This document shows positions 16,731 to 24,850 of a stretch of 43,193 bases of DNA, piece by piece. How positions within the stretch are numbered: the stretch's first letter is position 1; each line of letters starts with the position of its first letter. The DNA is from JALENY01 sp036310185 (GTDB lineage: Bacteria; Bacillota; Clostridia; Lachnospirales; Lachnospiraceae): positions 1 through 43,193 of the forward strand of contig JAXJSH010000071.1 of assembly GCA_036310185.1 (NCBI GenBank). Direction: 5' to 3'. The position numbers and the translations under genes are program-made. Below the pieces are notes generated by a model. It did no database searches, was not told where the DNA came from, and worked only from the letters and a program-made list of their open reading frames with translations.

Positions 16731-17120
16731 CTATTTCGGCACACCGTACAGCAGGAAGTAAATAATCATGGAGATAATATCCACTGCGACCAGGATTCCT
16801 GCGGCAATACCGGCGATTTTTAAACCTTTTTTTGCTTTCTTTTTGTTTTCAGATGTCAGAACTTTTTCTTCCAGTATCTGTGCAACTTCCGATTTTTTTT
16901 GCACATTTTCCGCTGGCTGCGGACTTTTTCCCGACACCAGCTCATCCAGCGATATTCCAAACAGGTCACTGAGCGCAATCAGCTTTTCCATATCCGGTGT
17001 AGAATCTCCAACTTCCCATTTTGAAATTGTCTGACGGGAAACATTGACCCGATTCGCCAGTTCCTCCTGAGATAACCCTTTCTGTTTTCTTAATTCATAC
17101 AATCGATTATTAAAATCCAT
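16731..17120 (-). CDS. XRE family regulator with C-terminal membrane helix
   Basis: Small regulator of about 129 residues. Residues 1-65 are a Cro/C1-type helix-turn-helix (LRKQKGLSQEELANRVNVSRQTISKWEVGDSTPDMEKLIALSDLF...). A charged linker and one TM helix (about 104-125, GLKIAGIAAGILVAVDIISMIIYFLL) follow, so the regulator is membrane-tethered. ATG 17120 is chosen because GGAGG is 5-6 nt upstream; the longer open frame starting at 17171 lacks one. A 28-nt motif at 17182-17209 in its promoter recurs upstream of the adjacent CPBP gene, suggesting it controls both. Confidence 0.9.
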   Translation of the reverse strand: MDFNNRLYELRKQKGLSQEELANRVNVSRQTISKWEVGDSTPDMEKLIALSDLFGISLDELVSGKSPQPAENVQKKSEVAQILEEKVLTSENKKKAKKGLKIAGIAAGILVAVDIISMIIYFLLYGVPK

Positions 17121-17181
17121 AGTTTCCTCCGTATTTATACATGATCCTATGCCAAATATAACTTCTGACACCTAAATCGCC

Positions 17182-17209
17182 TGTCAACGCAGCTTAACAA
17201 ACCTGTTAA
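17182..17209. promoter_or_regulatory. Tripartite operator-like motif, copy upstream of the XRE gene
   Basis: Plus strand TGTCAA, 6 nt, TTAACA, 4 nt, TGTTAA: three alternating half-sites. The same arrangement and spacing are found at 18279-18306 (23 of 28 bases identical). Confidence 0.7.
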
Positions 17210-17242
17210 CCCCGATCGCCAATTTCAAAATGCGTATATATT

Positions 17243-18190
17243 TTATTGATTTTCACCGGCAAATCTGCCTTTGTTATATTTTATAATAAGAACCAGCGCA
17301 ATTGCCAGTACCAATGTGGTAATTATACTTGCCTCGACTCCATATATGCCGCCATTCAAAATGCTGGAACCATTTACCTGAAAACAGAGCAAACCGGAAA
17401 CACTGCTCTCACTTCCGCTCAGAGTAAGACCAAACACACCATACAGCAGAAAATTCCATACACTATGCAGGCCGCATGCAATCCAGATATTGGAGCGGCG
17501 TAAAATTAGCAGTGACAAAATAAACGATACCAGATACGTATTGATGATTCCAATAACTGCATATGGAAAATCAGCTTCCACAAGTGTAAAAATATGCGGA
17601 TATACAAATGCCGTAGAGCTAAAGAAGATTGCCGCCGGAACAGATACCTTTTTTAACAGGGACGGCATTAAAAAACCACGGCATAACACTTCTTCCGCTG
17701 AACTCTGAACGATCAGACCGCCAAACAGCGCAATTAAAAATCTGTAATCCACATTCTGTCCGATTCCCTGATAAGAAATGGCATCGGTCATACAGGTTGC
17801 TCCCATAATAACTGCCAGCATGATCACTGCGATCACCGCACCCGATATATAATCCCAGATGCGTTTATTAAATCCCATTGATTTCAGAGTACGTTTTTCA
17901 ACAAATTTACAATATAATGCGGCGCCGATAAAGAAAAGTGCAAACCCATAATACTGCAGCAGCATCATGATATTATCGCTGGGCATATCGCCATGCAGCG
18001 CATCATACCCCAGAAGTGAGAGACCCCCCAGTATAACAACCTCGCCGCCTACAAGACCTATGATATAGTACAGCAAAAGAAAAGCCAGCATTTTTTTCAG
18101 TACATATTCTGCTGCCGGCATATCTTCCGAGTGTGTAAAAGGATTGATCCTTTTTAAATGTGTTCCTGCCTGTTTCAATATTTGTTTCAT
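17243..18190 (-). CDS. CPBP family intramembrane glutamic endopeptidase
   Basis: Polytopic protein of 315 residues, CAAX protease/bacteriocin-processing family. Motif 1 is SSAEEVLCRGFL (EExxxR, about residues 163-174). Motif 2 is FVYPHIF and motif 3 HSVWNF, giving the usual catalytic Glu and His residues inside the membrane. There are about eight TM helices. Such proteins occur in bacteriocin self-immunity and in prenyl-peptide processing; no bacteriocin gene is seen here. AGGGGGA is 8 nt before ATG 18190. A TATAAT box is at 18230-18235 (minus) with no clear -35, and the tripartite motif lies upstream at 18279-18306. It is followed by the XRE gene. Confidence 0.92.
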   Translation of the reverse strand: MKQILKQAGTHLKRINPFTHSEDMPAAEYVLKKMLAFLLLYYIIGLVGGEVVILGGLSLLGYDALHGDMPSDNIMMLLQYYGFALFFIGAALYCKFVEKRTLKSMGFNKRIWDYISGAVIAVIMLAVIMGATCMTDAISYQGIGQNVDYRFLIALFGGLIVQSSAEEVLCRGFLMPSLLKKVSVPAAIFFSSTAFVYPHIFTLVEADFPYAVIGIINTYLVSFILSLLILRRSNIWIACGLHSVWNFLLYGVFGLTLSGSESSVSGLLCFQVNGSSILNGGIYGVEASIITTLVLAIALVLIIKYNKGRFAGENQ

Positions 18191-18278
18191 TTCAAAATCC
18201 CCCTTGGTGAAATTATTTTTTGTAGCCTTATTATATAAATTCCGGCTCTGATTTTTCCACCAACGAGGCCTTGCAAGT

Positions 18279-18306
18279 TGTCAACGGGCCTTGACAATCC
18301 TGTTAA
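18279..18306. promoter_or_regulatory. Tripartite operator-like motif, copy upstream of the CPBP gene
   Basis: Plus strand TGTCAA, 6 nt, TTGACA, 4 nt, TGTTAA, matching 17182-17209. Here the first two half-sites extend to a perfect TTGTCAA / TTGACAA inverted pair. It lies about 45 nt upstream of the TATAAT box at 18230-18235. Confidence 0.7.
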
Positions 18307-18354
18307 AACTCATTGCAATGCCCGAAAATACCGGTTTTTTTGAAGTTTTTGCCA

Positions 18355-19251
18355 TCAAAGGTTGGCATCAATAAATTCTACGTAATTTTTTCTCCATACG
18401 TCTTGTGAATGCTCTGCATACCATTCAAACGACTCCCGCAGACCTTCTTCCAGATTCTTCGTTTCCGGCAGCAATGCTTTTTGCCGTGTCACATCCAACG
18501 CGTATTCATAATCATAAAAGCTGAAATAATCTCTTTGATTTTCATGATTGTATACATGGACCGTTTCAAACGGTCTGCCCGCCGCCTTGTAACACAATGC
18601 TGCAAATGTATTGATATCCACCGATTCTTCATTTCCCACATTAAAGATATGCTCTTCCGGATGTGTTTCCAGAATTTTTTCAATCATTCTGCACAGATCT
18701 TCCACATGGAAAAACTGAAGTTTCATGGAACCATCGTTTGGAATGTAGAATTTTCTGTTTTTCAATGCACATTCAAAAACAAATGGCTCACGATAAACAT
18801 TCTGCATAGGACCATATAAATATGGCGGCCTTAAAATATAAGCATTCGGAAAATGAGACTGCAGACAGCGTTCCGCTTCTATTTTATCCGTGCCGTATTT
18901 CCCCCAGACAGAATTTGGTCCAATCGCCTGCGTTTCGCAAAACGGCTGCTGGTTTGTTTCCGGATAAACGGCAGAAGAACTGATAAATATGTAGTCTTTT
19001 ACCTCATTCAATTCACTGACCAGATTTTCAATATCATGCCCGTTATAAGCGCACACATCAATGACAACATCAAAATGGTAATTCTTCAGCACGCCATTTA
19101 ATTGATTTCTGTCCGCCTCGATCAGAGTAACGCCTTCAACCTGTGCCCGGGTATTACGATTCAACACGTATACCTCATTCTCCTTTTTGAAATAATTCGC
19201 AACAAATTTGCTGACAAAAACAGTTCCGCCTGTGACCAGTATTTTACGCAT
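18355..19251 (-). CDS. NAD-dependent epimerase/dehydratase family protein
   Basis: Extended short-chain dehydrogenase/reductase of 298 residues. The Rossmann start ILVTGGTVFVSKFVANYF is a degenerate GxxGxxG (Val and Ser replace the later glycines). The active-site serine region FISSSAVYP and YGTDK (YxxxK) are intact, and RPPYLYGP and the later NVGNEESVDI are typical of sugar-nucleotide epimerases and related reductases. GAGAGGGGA precedes the ATG. It stands alone. The substrate is uncertain; isoflavone-reductase-like or nucleotide-sugar roles are both possible. Confidence 0.9.
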   Translation of the reverse strand: MRKILVTGGTVFVSKFVANYFKKENEVYVLNRNTRAQVEGVTLIEADRNQLNGVLKNYHFDVVIDVCAYNGHDIENLVSELNEVKDYIFISSSAVYPETNQQPFCETQAIGPNSVWGKYGTDKIEAERCLQSHFPNAYILRPPYLYGPMQNVYREPFVFECALKNRKFYIPNDGSMKLQFFHVEDLCRMIEKILETHPEEHIFNVGNEESVDINTFAALCYKAAGRPFETVHVYNHENQRDYFSFYDYEYALDVTRQKALLPETKNLEEGLRESFEWYAEHSQDVWRKNYVEFIDANL

Positions 19252-19720
19252 GATTGTCCCCTCTCCGTTTCTTTTTCGTGGATTTTAACAAAAAGTTTCC
19301 ATCCTGTTTGTTCATATCTTTTTGATATTTTTCTTTGATATCTCTTGTTGATATCTCTTTTAAGACTAAAATCATCACATCTCCTATTATATAGCCTGCG
19401 TTTCCATAAATGGTTTTAAATTTATTCAGATTTATATTGATTATTTCGGAAATTTATCTGTTTATTTAATTTTTCTGTTTCCCATAGTTTTGTTGTGATG
19501 ACTTAATTTTGCATCAAAAAGGAATGGGATTCTTTATATTGGGGCTTTTTTGAAAGTTGTTTATAAACAATAAAGTATTTCTATGACTGTGTGGACAAAA
19601 CTGGGGAATTCAAAAAGAAAAAGATATAGAAACCAGCGACATAATATTTTATAATATTCTTATTCAGAAAATTGTGATTCGTAACGATCAATCTATGAAA
19701 ATTGACAGGAGGATAGCATT
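19252..19720. other. AT-rich intergenic region with ATATCAA repeats
   Basis: Divergent gap between the epimerase and the nitroreductase. On the minus strand upstream of the epimerase (about 19310-19356) four copies of ATATCAA/ATATGAA occur 11-13 nt apart, two of them as AGATATCAA. A TATAAT (19650-19655) lies before the nitroreductase without a clear -35. The rest (about 19360-19620) shows no gene or RNA I recognise. Confidence 0.5.
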
Positions 19721-20248
19721 ATGAACGAAGTAATCAAGACAATTAAAGAAAGAAGAAGTATCCGCAAATATAAACCGGATATGATCCCCAGGGAAGCTAT
19801 TGATCAGATCATCGAGGCCGGTCTGTACGCTGCAAGCGGAATGAACAGGCAGGCTGTTGTCACAATAGCGGTTACAAATAAAGAGTTAAGAGACAGGCTT
19901 TCTGCTGTGAATGCAAAAATTGCCGGTATGCCGGAAGGTACTGATCCATTTTACGGTGCTCCGGTCGTGCTGATTGTTCTTGGTGACAAGAGCATGCCTA
20001 CCTATGTATATGATGGCAGCCTGGTTATGGGAAACATGATGCTTGCCGCACATTCTCTTGGATTGGGCAGCCGCTGGATTCACAGGGCAAAGGAAGAATT
20101 TCAGACCGAGGAATACAAAAAACTGCTTGAAGATCTTGGTATTCAGGGGGAATATGAAGGCATCGGACACTGTATCGTTGGTTATGCTGACGGTGAAATA
20201 CCATCGGCTTCCGAGCGTAAAGAGAACCGTGTATTTTTCGTAGATTGA
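19721..20248 (+). CDS. Nitroreductase family protein
   Basis: FMN-dependent oxidoreductase of 175 residues. The N-terminal IKERRSIRKYKPDMIPREAI with the RRS/R phosphate-binding pattern, GLYAASGMNRQ and the later AHSLGLGSRWIHRA are the usual nitroreductase blocks. It is at the short end of the family. ACAGGAGG is well placed before the ATG. These enzymes reduce nitro compounds, quinones or flavins with NAD(P)H; the physiological substrate is unknown. Confidence 0.93.
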   Translation: MNEVIKTIKERRSIRKYKPDMIPREAIDQIIEAGLYAASGMNRQAVVTIAVTNKELRDRLSAVNAKIAGMPEGTDPFYGAPVVLIVLGDKSMPTYVYDGSLVMGNMMLAAHSLGLGSRWIHRAKEEFQTEEYKKLLEDLGIQGEYEGIGHCIVGYADGEIPSASERKENRVFFVD

Positions 20249-20355
20249 TAAGTTCTGTGATGATATGGCCTGCACTTATCCATATAAAAAGAACATGCAT
20301 GGCAGAATGTGACCTTCCATTTCGATAAATATGCCAATCAATAAAATAACGAGGA

Positions 20356-20382
20356 ATCGGCGGCCGAAATCTGACCGCCGAT
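20356..20382. repeat. GC-rich inverted repeat between nitroreductase and receiver fragment
   Basis: ATCGGCGG (20356-20363) pairs with CCGCCGAT (20375-20382) over 8 bp with an 11-nt loop. It is followed on the plus strand by A's, not T's, so it is not a standard terminator for either neighbour. Confidence 0.55.
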
Positions 20383-20407
20383 AAAAAATCAAAAAAATTT
20401 GCACGCT

Positions 20408-20599
20408 TTACTTGACATCATCCACTGCGGAAATACAGGCATCCAATATCACCAAACAAAACTTCTTGTCCATGAATGACAGTAGCGCCTTGTGCATGGA
20501 GTACACGCAAAGAACATTGGTGCTGGGGCAAGCGAGGTTATCCTTCACAATCCGGGCAGCCTCACGATCCGCATTGATAATCATAATGTTTTTCTTCAT
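20408..20599 (-). pseudogene. Truncated response-regulator receiver domain
   Basis: About 63 residues from ATG 20599, which has GGAAGGAGG just upstream. The sequence KNIMIINADREAARIVKDNL... to FCLVILDACISAVDDVK matches the first half of a receiver domain: strand 1 with its acidic site, strand 3 and the phospho-acceptor Asp in VILDA. It then stops, and no further receiver or output domain follows in any frame. The good ribosome site means it may still be expressed as a half domain. It lies directly downstream of the tandem GNAT gene on the same strand. Confidence 0.75.
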
Positions 20600-20665
20600 C
20601 GCATCCTCCTTCCTGCTATGATGCTTCTGGACAACTTTTCCCAAAGCAGCTATCACCAGTATTGA

Positions 20666-21517
20666 TTATTTCTCGATGAAATAACTCCTTGTGATACCTT
20701 CCCGTGTGAAATTGTTTTTCTCATAGTAGTGCTGCGCTCTGTAATTATCCAATGCCGTATCGGTATCTAGCCGGTTCGTTCCTTTATCGTATAGCCACTT
20801 TTTCAGCGCAGTCATACACTTGGAGCCAACACCTTGATTTTGCACTTCATCATTCACATAGATCCATCTTAAAAATGCGGTTCCTTGTGTCTCTAGATAA
20901 TGCACTTCACAACCACCGATATGCTTCTGATTGAGACAAAAATCGAAAGTCTGCTGATTGCCAGATGTTAGGTCATGTGCAACTATTTCAATTTCCGAAA
21001 GATTATTGCCCTGTACATCAGCGGAATAATACACATTTTCATGTTCGATAACAAATCCATATTGATGCAGCAGTTCTTTGATCCAAGTGTAATTCTCAAA
21101 GAGCTTACCATGACGGGCAAAGCAACTCATTCCAAAGTAATGGAAGAACGCATACACTTTCTTGGCAGATTCAAATTTATACAGAGCTTCTTGAAGAAGT
21201 AACTTACCAGCATCCTCACACCCTTCATCAAAATACAGGGATCGTATGATGGGATATGACACATCCATGGAAATTTCTCCGCAGTCATCAAAACCAAAGG
21301 CTGTATTTCCGTACTGAATAAATCCTACAAGCGTATCACCATCATAGGCCGCTTTCTCGTGTAGTTCCTTGAACAGCAGTCTGCCTTCTCCGTCAATATC
21401 CTTTTCAAAGGATTCTTTCCAGCTTTCAAAATTCGCTGGAAAGAAGTAGGGAGCGGACAATCGTAATTGATAATCATATACCCGTTTCAGACTCGTAATA
21501 TCAGTTACTTTCAACAT
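20666..21517 (-). CDS. Tandem-domain GNAT N-acetyltransferase
   Basis: Protein of 283 residues. The C-terminal GNAT domain has FLRWIYVNDEVQNQGVGSKCM (acetyl-CoA loop QNQGVG, about residue 230) and the YEKNNFTREG end motif. The N-terminal 150 residues look like a degenerate GNAT-like half (VGFIQYG..., YFDEGCEDAGKLLLQEAL). Its ATG begins just after the stop of the AraC-phosphotransferase gene, with GGAG overlapping that stop, so the pair is co-transcribed. Acetyltransferase next to an aminoglycoside-phosphotransferase-like protein hints at a small-molecule modification pair, but the substrate is not known. Confidence 0.87.
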   Translation of the reverse strand: MLKVTDITSLKRVYDYQLRLSAPYFFPANFESWKESFEKDIDGEGRLLFKELHEKAAYDGDTLVGFIQYGNTAFGFDDCGEISMDVSYPIIRSLYFDEGCEDAGKLLLQEALYKFESAKKVYAFFHYFGMSCFARHGKLFENYTWIKELLHQYGFVIEHENVYYSADVQGNNLSEIEIVAHDLTSGNQQTFDFCLNQKHIGGCEVHYLETQGTAFLRWIYVNDEVQNQGVGSKCMTALKKWLYDKGTNRLDTDTALDNYRAQHYYEKNNFTREGITRSYFIEK

Positions 21518-21530
21518 AATTCTTATTCTC

Positions 21531-22817
21531 CTACATTTCTTTCAGATCTTCCATTCTGTCAATCAGCCAACGGGTCATCTGTATGTTTTTGCTGCAAAGC
21601 TCATTGTACTTTTCGTATGTTGCAAACGATGCCACGCACACAAATTGATTGGCAAGAATAACATAGGGAATGGCTTTGTATTCTTCCTGCGATAATTCCA
21701 TGACGCTGTCATATCCATAGATGATATTCCGGTACACCTCCAGCCATTTATCATCGTTTCGGCCGAAGCTCTCCGACAGCACCGCCGTTGCTGCATAGCA
21801 AGGGTCATAAATCCGTACATTCCGCTCTGAAAGATCAAAGTCAATGAACCCCCACAGATCGTCGGAATAAATAATATTCCCCGGATTGGGGTCACGATGG
21901 ATCATCTGCCGGGGCAGTTTACTATACAGAGAGCCGAAGTCACTAAGGAACTGGTTGCAGAACGATTCGTCCAGGCCAAGAACTTTCTTTGACTCGGGCA
22001 GCGCCCAATCCCTTACGTTTTCCAAAAGATTGACTTCATGGGTACAATCCTGGTACTTGCTAAGCACTAAATGAAGCTGGCCTATCATTTCACCCACAAA
22101 GCGTGCATTGCATACATAGTCCCCGCCGTAAAAATCAGCAGGTTCCTTTTGTTTGCCCGGAAGCCGTCTGGTTACATAATAGTAAAGGTCTCCATCCTGC
22201 ACAAATTCCTGTCCATTGGGGGTAAGTACCGGGACAGCAGAAAGCAAGCCAACGTTTTCGACAGTTTTTGATGCCGCAACGTGTTTTTTCAGTTTATCGA
22301 GGTCAGCAGTATACTTCAGTACGTAGCTGTCACCAACATAGCAAGCGCTTTCGTTCTTTCTTCCGGTGCCATCATAGTAAATGTCCATAATAGCTTCATT
22401 TTCCAGATTCCAGAATTTCAGTATCTGAACAGCTTTCTTATGTGTCACAAATAAATGTTCCTCCTTCGTTAGATCAATCCTGTATGGACACTTGGCCCGA
22501 CAGGAGCATAAATATTCGGAGGGTGTACAAGCAAATTCCCGACAAAATGCCTTGTAGAAGCCAGCATAAGTATCAAATCCGTATTGCAACGCCGCATCAA
22601 TTTTTGTTCTGCCTTGAGATATACTGTAAATTCCATGAAGCAATCTGCGGCGTAAAATATACTGTTTTACAGTCATACCAATGACAGCGTGAAATATCCG
22701 ATAAAAATGAAACACAGAAAAACCAGCCTGCTTTGCCAGTTCCTCCGCCGTAATATTTGCTTGTAAATTATCTTCGATATAATCTATAATCCGCTGCACT
22801 ATTGCTCTGTTATCCAT
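21531..22817 (-). CDS. AraC-type HTH fused to aminoglycoside-phosphotransferase-like kinase
   Basis: Protein of about 428 residues from ATG 22817 (AAAGGAGG upstream; the longer open frame lacks a ribosome site). Residues 1-105 are a two-helix-turn-helix AraC domain (ITAEELAKQAGFSVFHFYRIFHAVIGMTVKQY..., KIDAALQYGFDTYAGFYKAFCREFACTPSEYL). The remaining 300 residues are an APH/choline-kinase fold: VLKYTADLDKL near the nucleotide site, the catalytic loop MIHRDPNPGNII, and the metal motif GFIDFDLSER. DNA binding and a small-molecule kinase in one chain suggests a sensor that binds, and perhaps modifies, its effector. It is followed immediately by the tandem GNAT. Confidence 0.9.
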   Translation of the reverse strand: MDNRAIVQRIIDYIEDNLQANITAEELAKQAGFSVFHFYRIFHAVIGMTVKQYILRRRLLHGIYSISQGRTKIDAALQYGFDTYAGFYKAFCREFACTPSEYLCSCRAKCPYRIDLTKEEHLFVTHKKAVQILKFWNLENEAIMDIYYDGTGRKNESACYVGDSYVLKYTADLDKLKKHVAASKTVENVGLLSAVPVLTPNGQEFVQDGDLYYYVTRRLPGKQKEPADFYGGDYVCNARFVGEMIGQLHLVLSKYQDCTHEVNLLENVRDWALPESKKVLGLDESFCNQFLSDFGSLYSKLPRQMIHRDPNPGNIIYSDDLWGFIDFDLSERNVRIYDPCYAATAVLSESFGRNDDKWLEVYRNIIYGYDSVMELSQEEYKAIPYVILANQFVCVASFATYEKYNELCSKNIQMTRWLIDRMEDLKEM

Positions 22818-22997
22818 TGGCACCCTCCTTTCCCCGTATTTGTAGCTACATAGCAAATAATAACATGCATCAAAGTAAAAAACATTTCCGATTTTGCGGT
22901 TTCATGCGAAAAGTTCCAGAGACACACGTTTTATTGTCCTGTTGGGCGGCGCTGATGCTCACGATTTTGTTGTAGTGAAAATACTGATTAGCGATTA
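22818..22997. other. Intergenic DNA left of repeat copy 2
   Basis: No gene is visible. It includes the ribosome site of the AraC fusion. The part next to the repeat (about 22890-22997) takes the place of the folded left half of copy 1 but is not clearly similar to it. Confidence 0.4.
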
Positions 22998-23100
22998 CCC
23001 GAATAGGGCGAATTTCGAATGTTTTTCGGATTACGAGAGCATAAAATGCGGAGTAATCCGTAGGTATCAAGGGGTTAAAATACCTTTTGACCCCAACATC
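22998..23100 (+). repeat. Structured intergenic repeat, copy 2
   Basis: Nearly identical to 11070-11173, same strand. It contains CCCGAATAGGGCG, the hairpin GGATTAC/GTAATCC (23028-23059) around GCAT/ATGC, and GGTATCAAGGGG...CTTTTGACCCC. It lies upstream of the Crp/Fnr gene. Confidence 0.85.
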
Positions 23101-23126
23101 TTTATAAGAAATTCTGCGTTTTATTC

Positions 23127-23153
23127 TTGCACAGACAGTCGTGTTTGTATTAT
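23127..23153 (+). promoter_or_regulatory. Candidate promoter of the Crp/Fnr gene
   Basis: TTGCAC (23127-23132) and TATTAT (23148-23153) with a short 15-nt spacer, just right of repeat copy 2. Confidence 0.4.
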
Positions 23154-23232
23154 AGTTTTCTTAGCAGGGATAACCTGTTGTTTTTGCAACATTCCACAAC
23201 TTTTTGATATTACTTTAACGAGGTGATAAAAA

Positions 23233-23886
23233 ATGGAACCAGTTCTTCATTTATTTCAGGGAATTCAGCCAGACGAGATTGCCCGCATGATGGTTTGTTT
23301 TCAGGCAGTGGAAAAACGCTACCTTCCGGGCGAATATATATGCTCTTATGGTGAAAACAATACACAGATTGGAATTGTTATGGAGGGAAGTGTCCAGATC
23401 CTGCGCACCCATGAGGACGGGCGCCAGACCATTCTGGAACATCTGGAGCCGGGAGGTGTGTTTGGCGAAGCCCTGTCCTTCATTTCTCAGGCCGCCTGTA
23501 CCCTTCAGGTATACAGCATGGAAAAAACAAAAATCATGTACATTGAATATGCCCACCTGATCAAGCACTGCACCAACGCCTGCAGTTTTCACAGTCTGAT
23601 GGTAAACAATGCCCTTCAGATGATTTCCCAGAAAGCCGTACAGCTCAGTGAACGTCTGGAAGTACTGAGTCAGCGCACGACCCGTGAGAAACTGATGTGC
23701 TATTTTGCCATTCAGGCTGCACACAATCATTCCGCATCTTTTACACTTCCTTTTTCATTGAGCACGCTGGCCGATTATCTCTCGGTGGACCGCAGCGCCA
23801 TGATGCGCGAAATCAAAAAAATGAAAGACGAAAAACTAATTCAGACGGATCGCCAGAAAATTGTTCTGCTGGATCATACTCTGTAA
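23233..23886 (+). CDS. Crp/Fnr family transcriptional regulator
   Basis: Regulator of 217 residues. The N-terminal cNMP-binding beta roll (about 15-125) holds GIVMEGSVQILRTHEDGRQTILEHLEPGGVFGEALSF. A dimerisation helix and a C-terminal winged helix-turn-helix (LSTLADYLSVDRSAMMREIKKMKDE, about 175-200) follow. There is no N-terminal cysteine cluster, so it is not an iron-sulphur FNR. The ligand is unknown. GAGGTGA precedes the ATG. A strong terminator at 23891-23939 closes the unit. Confidence 0.93.
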   Translation: MEPVLHLFQGIQPDEIARMMVCFQAVEKRYLPGEYICSYGENNTQIGIVMEGSVQILRTHEDGRQTILEHLEPGGVFGEALSFISQAACTLQVYSMEKTKIMYIEYAHLIKHCTNACSFHSLMVNNALQMISQKAVQLSERLEVLSQRTTREKLMCYFAIQAAHNHSASFTLPFSLSTLADYLSVDRSAMMREIKKMKDEKLIQTDRQKIVLLDHTL

Positions 23887-23890
23887 TTTT

Positions 23891-23939
23891 AGCGGAATGG
23901 ACTTCCGGATAAGAAAAACCGGAATCCATTCCGCTTTTT
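23891..23939 (+). terminator. Strong terminator after the Crp/Fnr gene
   Basis: AGCGGAATGGACTTCCGG (23891-23908) pairs with CCGGAATCCATTCCGCT (23919-23935) with one mismatch, followed by a T run. Confidence 0.92.
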
Positions 23940-23977
23940 CTTCATATATTAGCAATAAATGCAATCCCGGGGTTTTT

Positions 23978-24742
23978 ATGAAAAAAAGATATATCATTCC
24001 CCTCACCATGTTCTTTTCACTGATGCTGATTCTTTCCATCAGCTACAACAAACGTATTGCCAACCGGGTCATCGCCACCAGCAGTACGGTGGGCAGCCGC
24101 GAACTCCCCATTTACTGCGTGCAGACTGACAAACCGCAGATAGCAATTTCCTTCGATGCCGCATGGGGAAATGAGGACACACAGAAAATTCTGGATATTC
24201 TGGCTAAACATGAGGTAAAAGCCACCTTTTTCATGACCGGCGGCTGGGTGGAATCTTATCCCGATGATGTAAAAGCCATACAGGCAGCCGGACACGATCT
24301 GGGAAATCACAGTGAAAATCATAAAAATATGAGTCAGCTGTCCGATGACGAAAAAACGACGGAACTGATGACCGTACATAATAAAGTAAAAGAACTGACC
24401 GGGTATGATATGTTTTTGTTCCGACCGCCTTATGGCGATTACGATAACGCGGTGGTTCTAAACGCAAAGGAGAATGGCTATTACACAATTCAGTGGGATG
24501 TTGACAGTCTGGATTGGAAAGATTACGGCGTCGATGCTATCATTGATACGGTCTGCAACCACAAGCATCTTGGAAACGGCTCTATCATTCTCTGTCACAA
24601 CGGCGCCAAATACACGGCCGAGGCACTGGACACACTGATTACCAATCTGAAAAATCAGGGCTATGAATTTGTGCCAATCTCGGAACTGATTCTGAAAGAC
24701 AATTACCATATGGACCATGAGGGACGGCAAATTCCGGATTAA
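23978..24742 (+). CDS. PdaB-like polysaccharide deacetylase
   Basis: Membrane-anchored or exported carbohydrate esterase (CE4) of about 254 residues from ATG 23978 (MKKRYIIPL). A signal-anchor helix (about 5-24) is followed by the NodB domain. Motif 1 reads ISFDAAWGNEDT, the PdaB variant of TFDDG; motif 2 is HSENH; RPPYG and the later ILCHNG complete the set. PdaB-type proteins of Clostridia and Bacilli act on peptidoglycan, typically in sporulation. The second Asp of TFDDG is Ala here, as in PdaB relatives, so activity may be reduced. The start has only a weak ribosome site (GGGG); a longer frame begins inside the upstream gene but has no better start. Confidence 0.9.
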   Translation: MKKRYIIPLTMFFSLMLILSISYNKRIANRVIATSSTVGSRELPIYCVQTDKPQIAISFDAAWGNEDTQKILDILAKHEVKATFFMTGGWVESYPDDVKAIQAAGHDLGNHSENHKNMSQLSDDEKTTELMTVHNKVKELTGYDMFLFRPPYGDYDNAVVLNAKENGYYTIQWDVDSLDWKDYGVDAIIDTVCNHKHLGNGSIILCHNGAKYTAEALDTLITNLKNQGYEFVPISELILKDNYHMDHEGRQIPD

Positions 24743-24796
24743 ATCCGCAATCACTGCCGCACGAATAAAAAGTATTCTGTAAAACATTATAAAAAA

Positions 24797-24847
24797 GCAG
24801 TTCCGGGAAATATCTTTTGATCAATTCCCGGAACTGCCAATTTTTTC
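24797..24847. terminator. Bidirectional terminator between deacetylase and asnB
   Basis: GCAGTTCCGGGAA (24797-24809) pairs with TTCCCGGAACTGC (24825-24837). T runs follow on both strands (24841 onward on plus; the A run before 24797 on minus), serving two convergent genes. Confidence 0.92.
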
Positions 24848-24850
24848 TTT

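Noticed and set aside
20356..20382. Terminator for the nitroreductase
   Set aside because: The GC-rich stem is followed by A's on the plus strand and not by a T run on either side.
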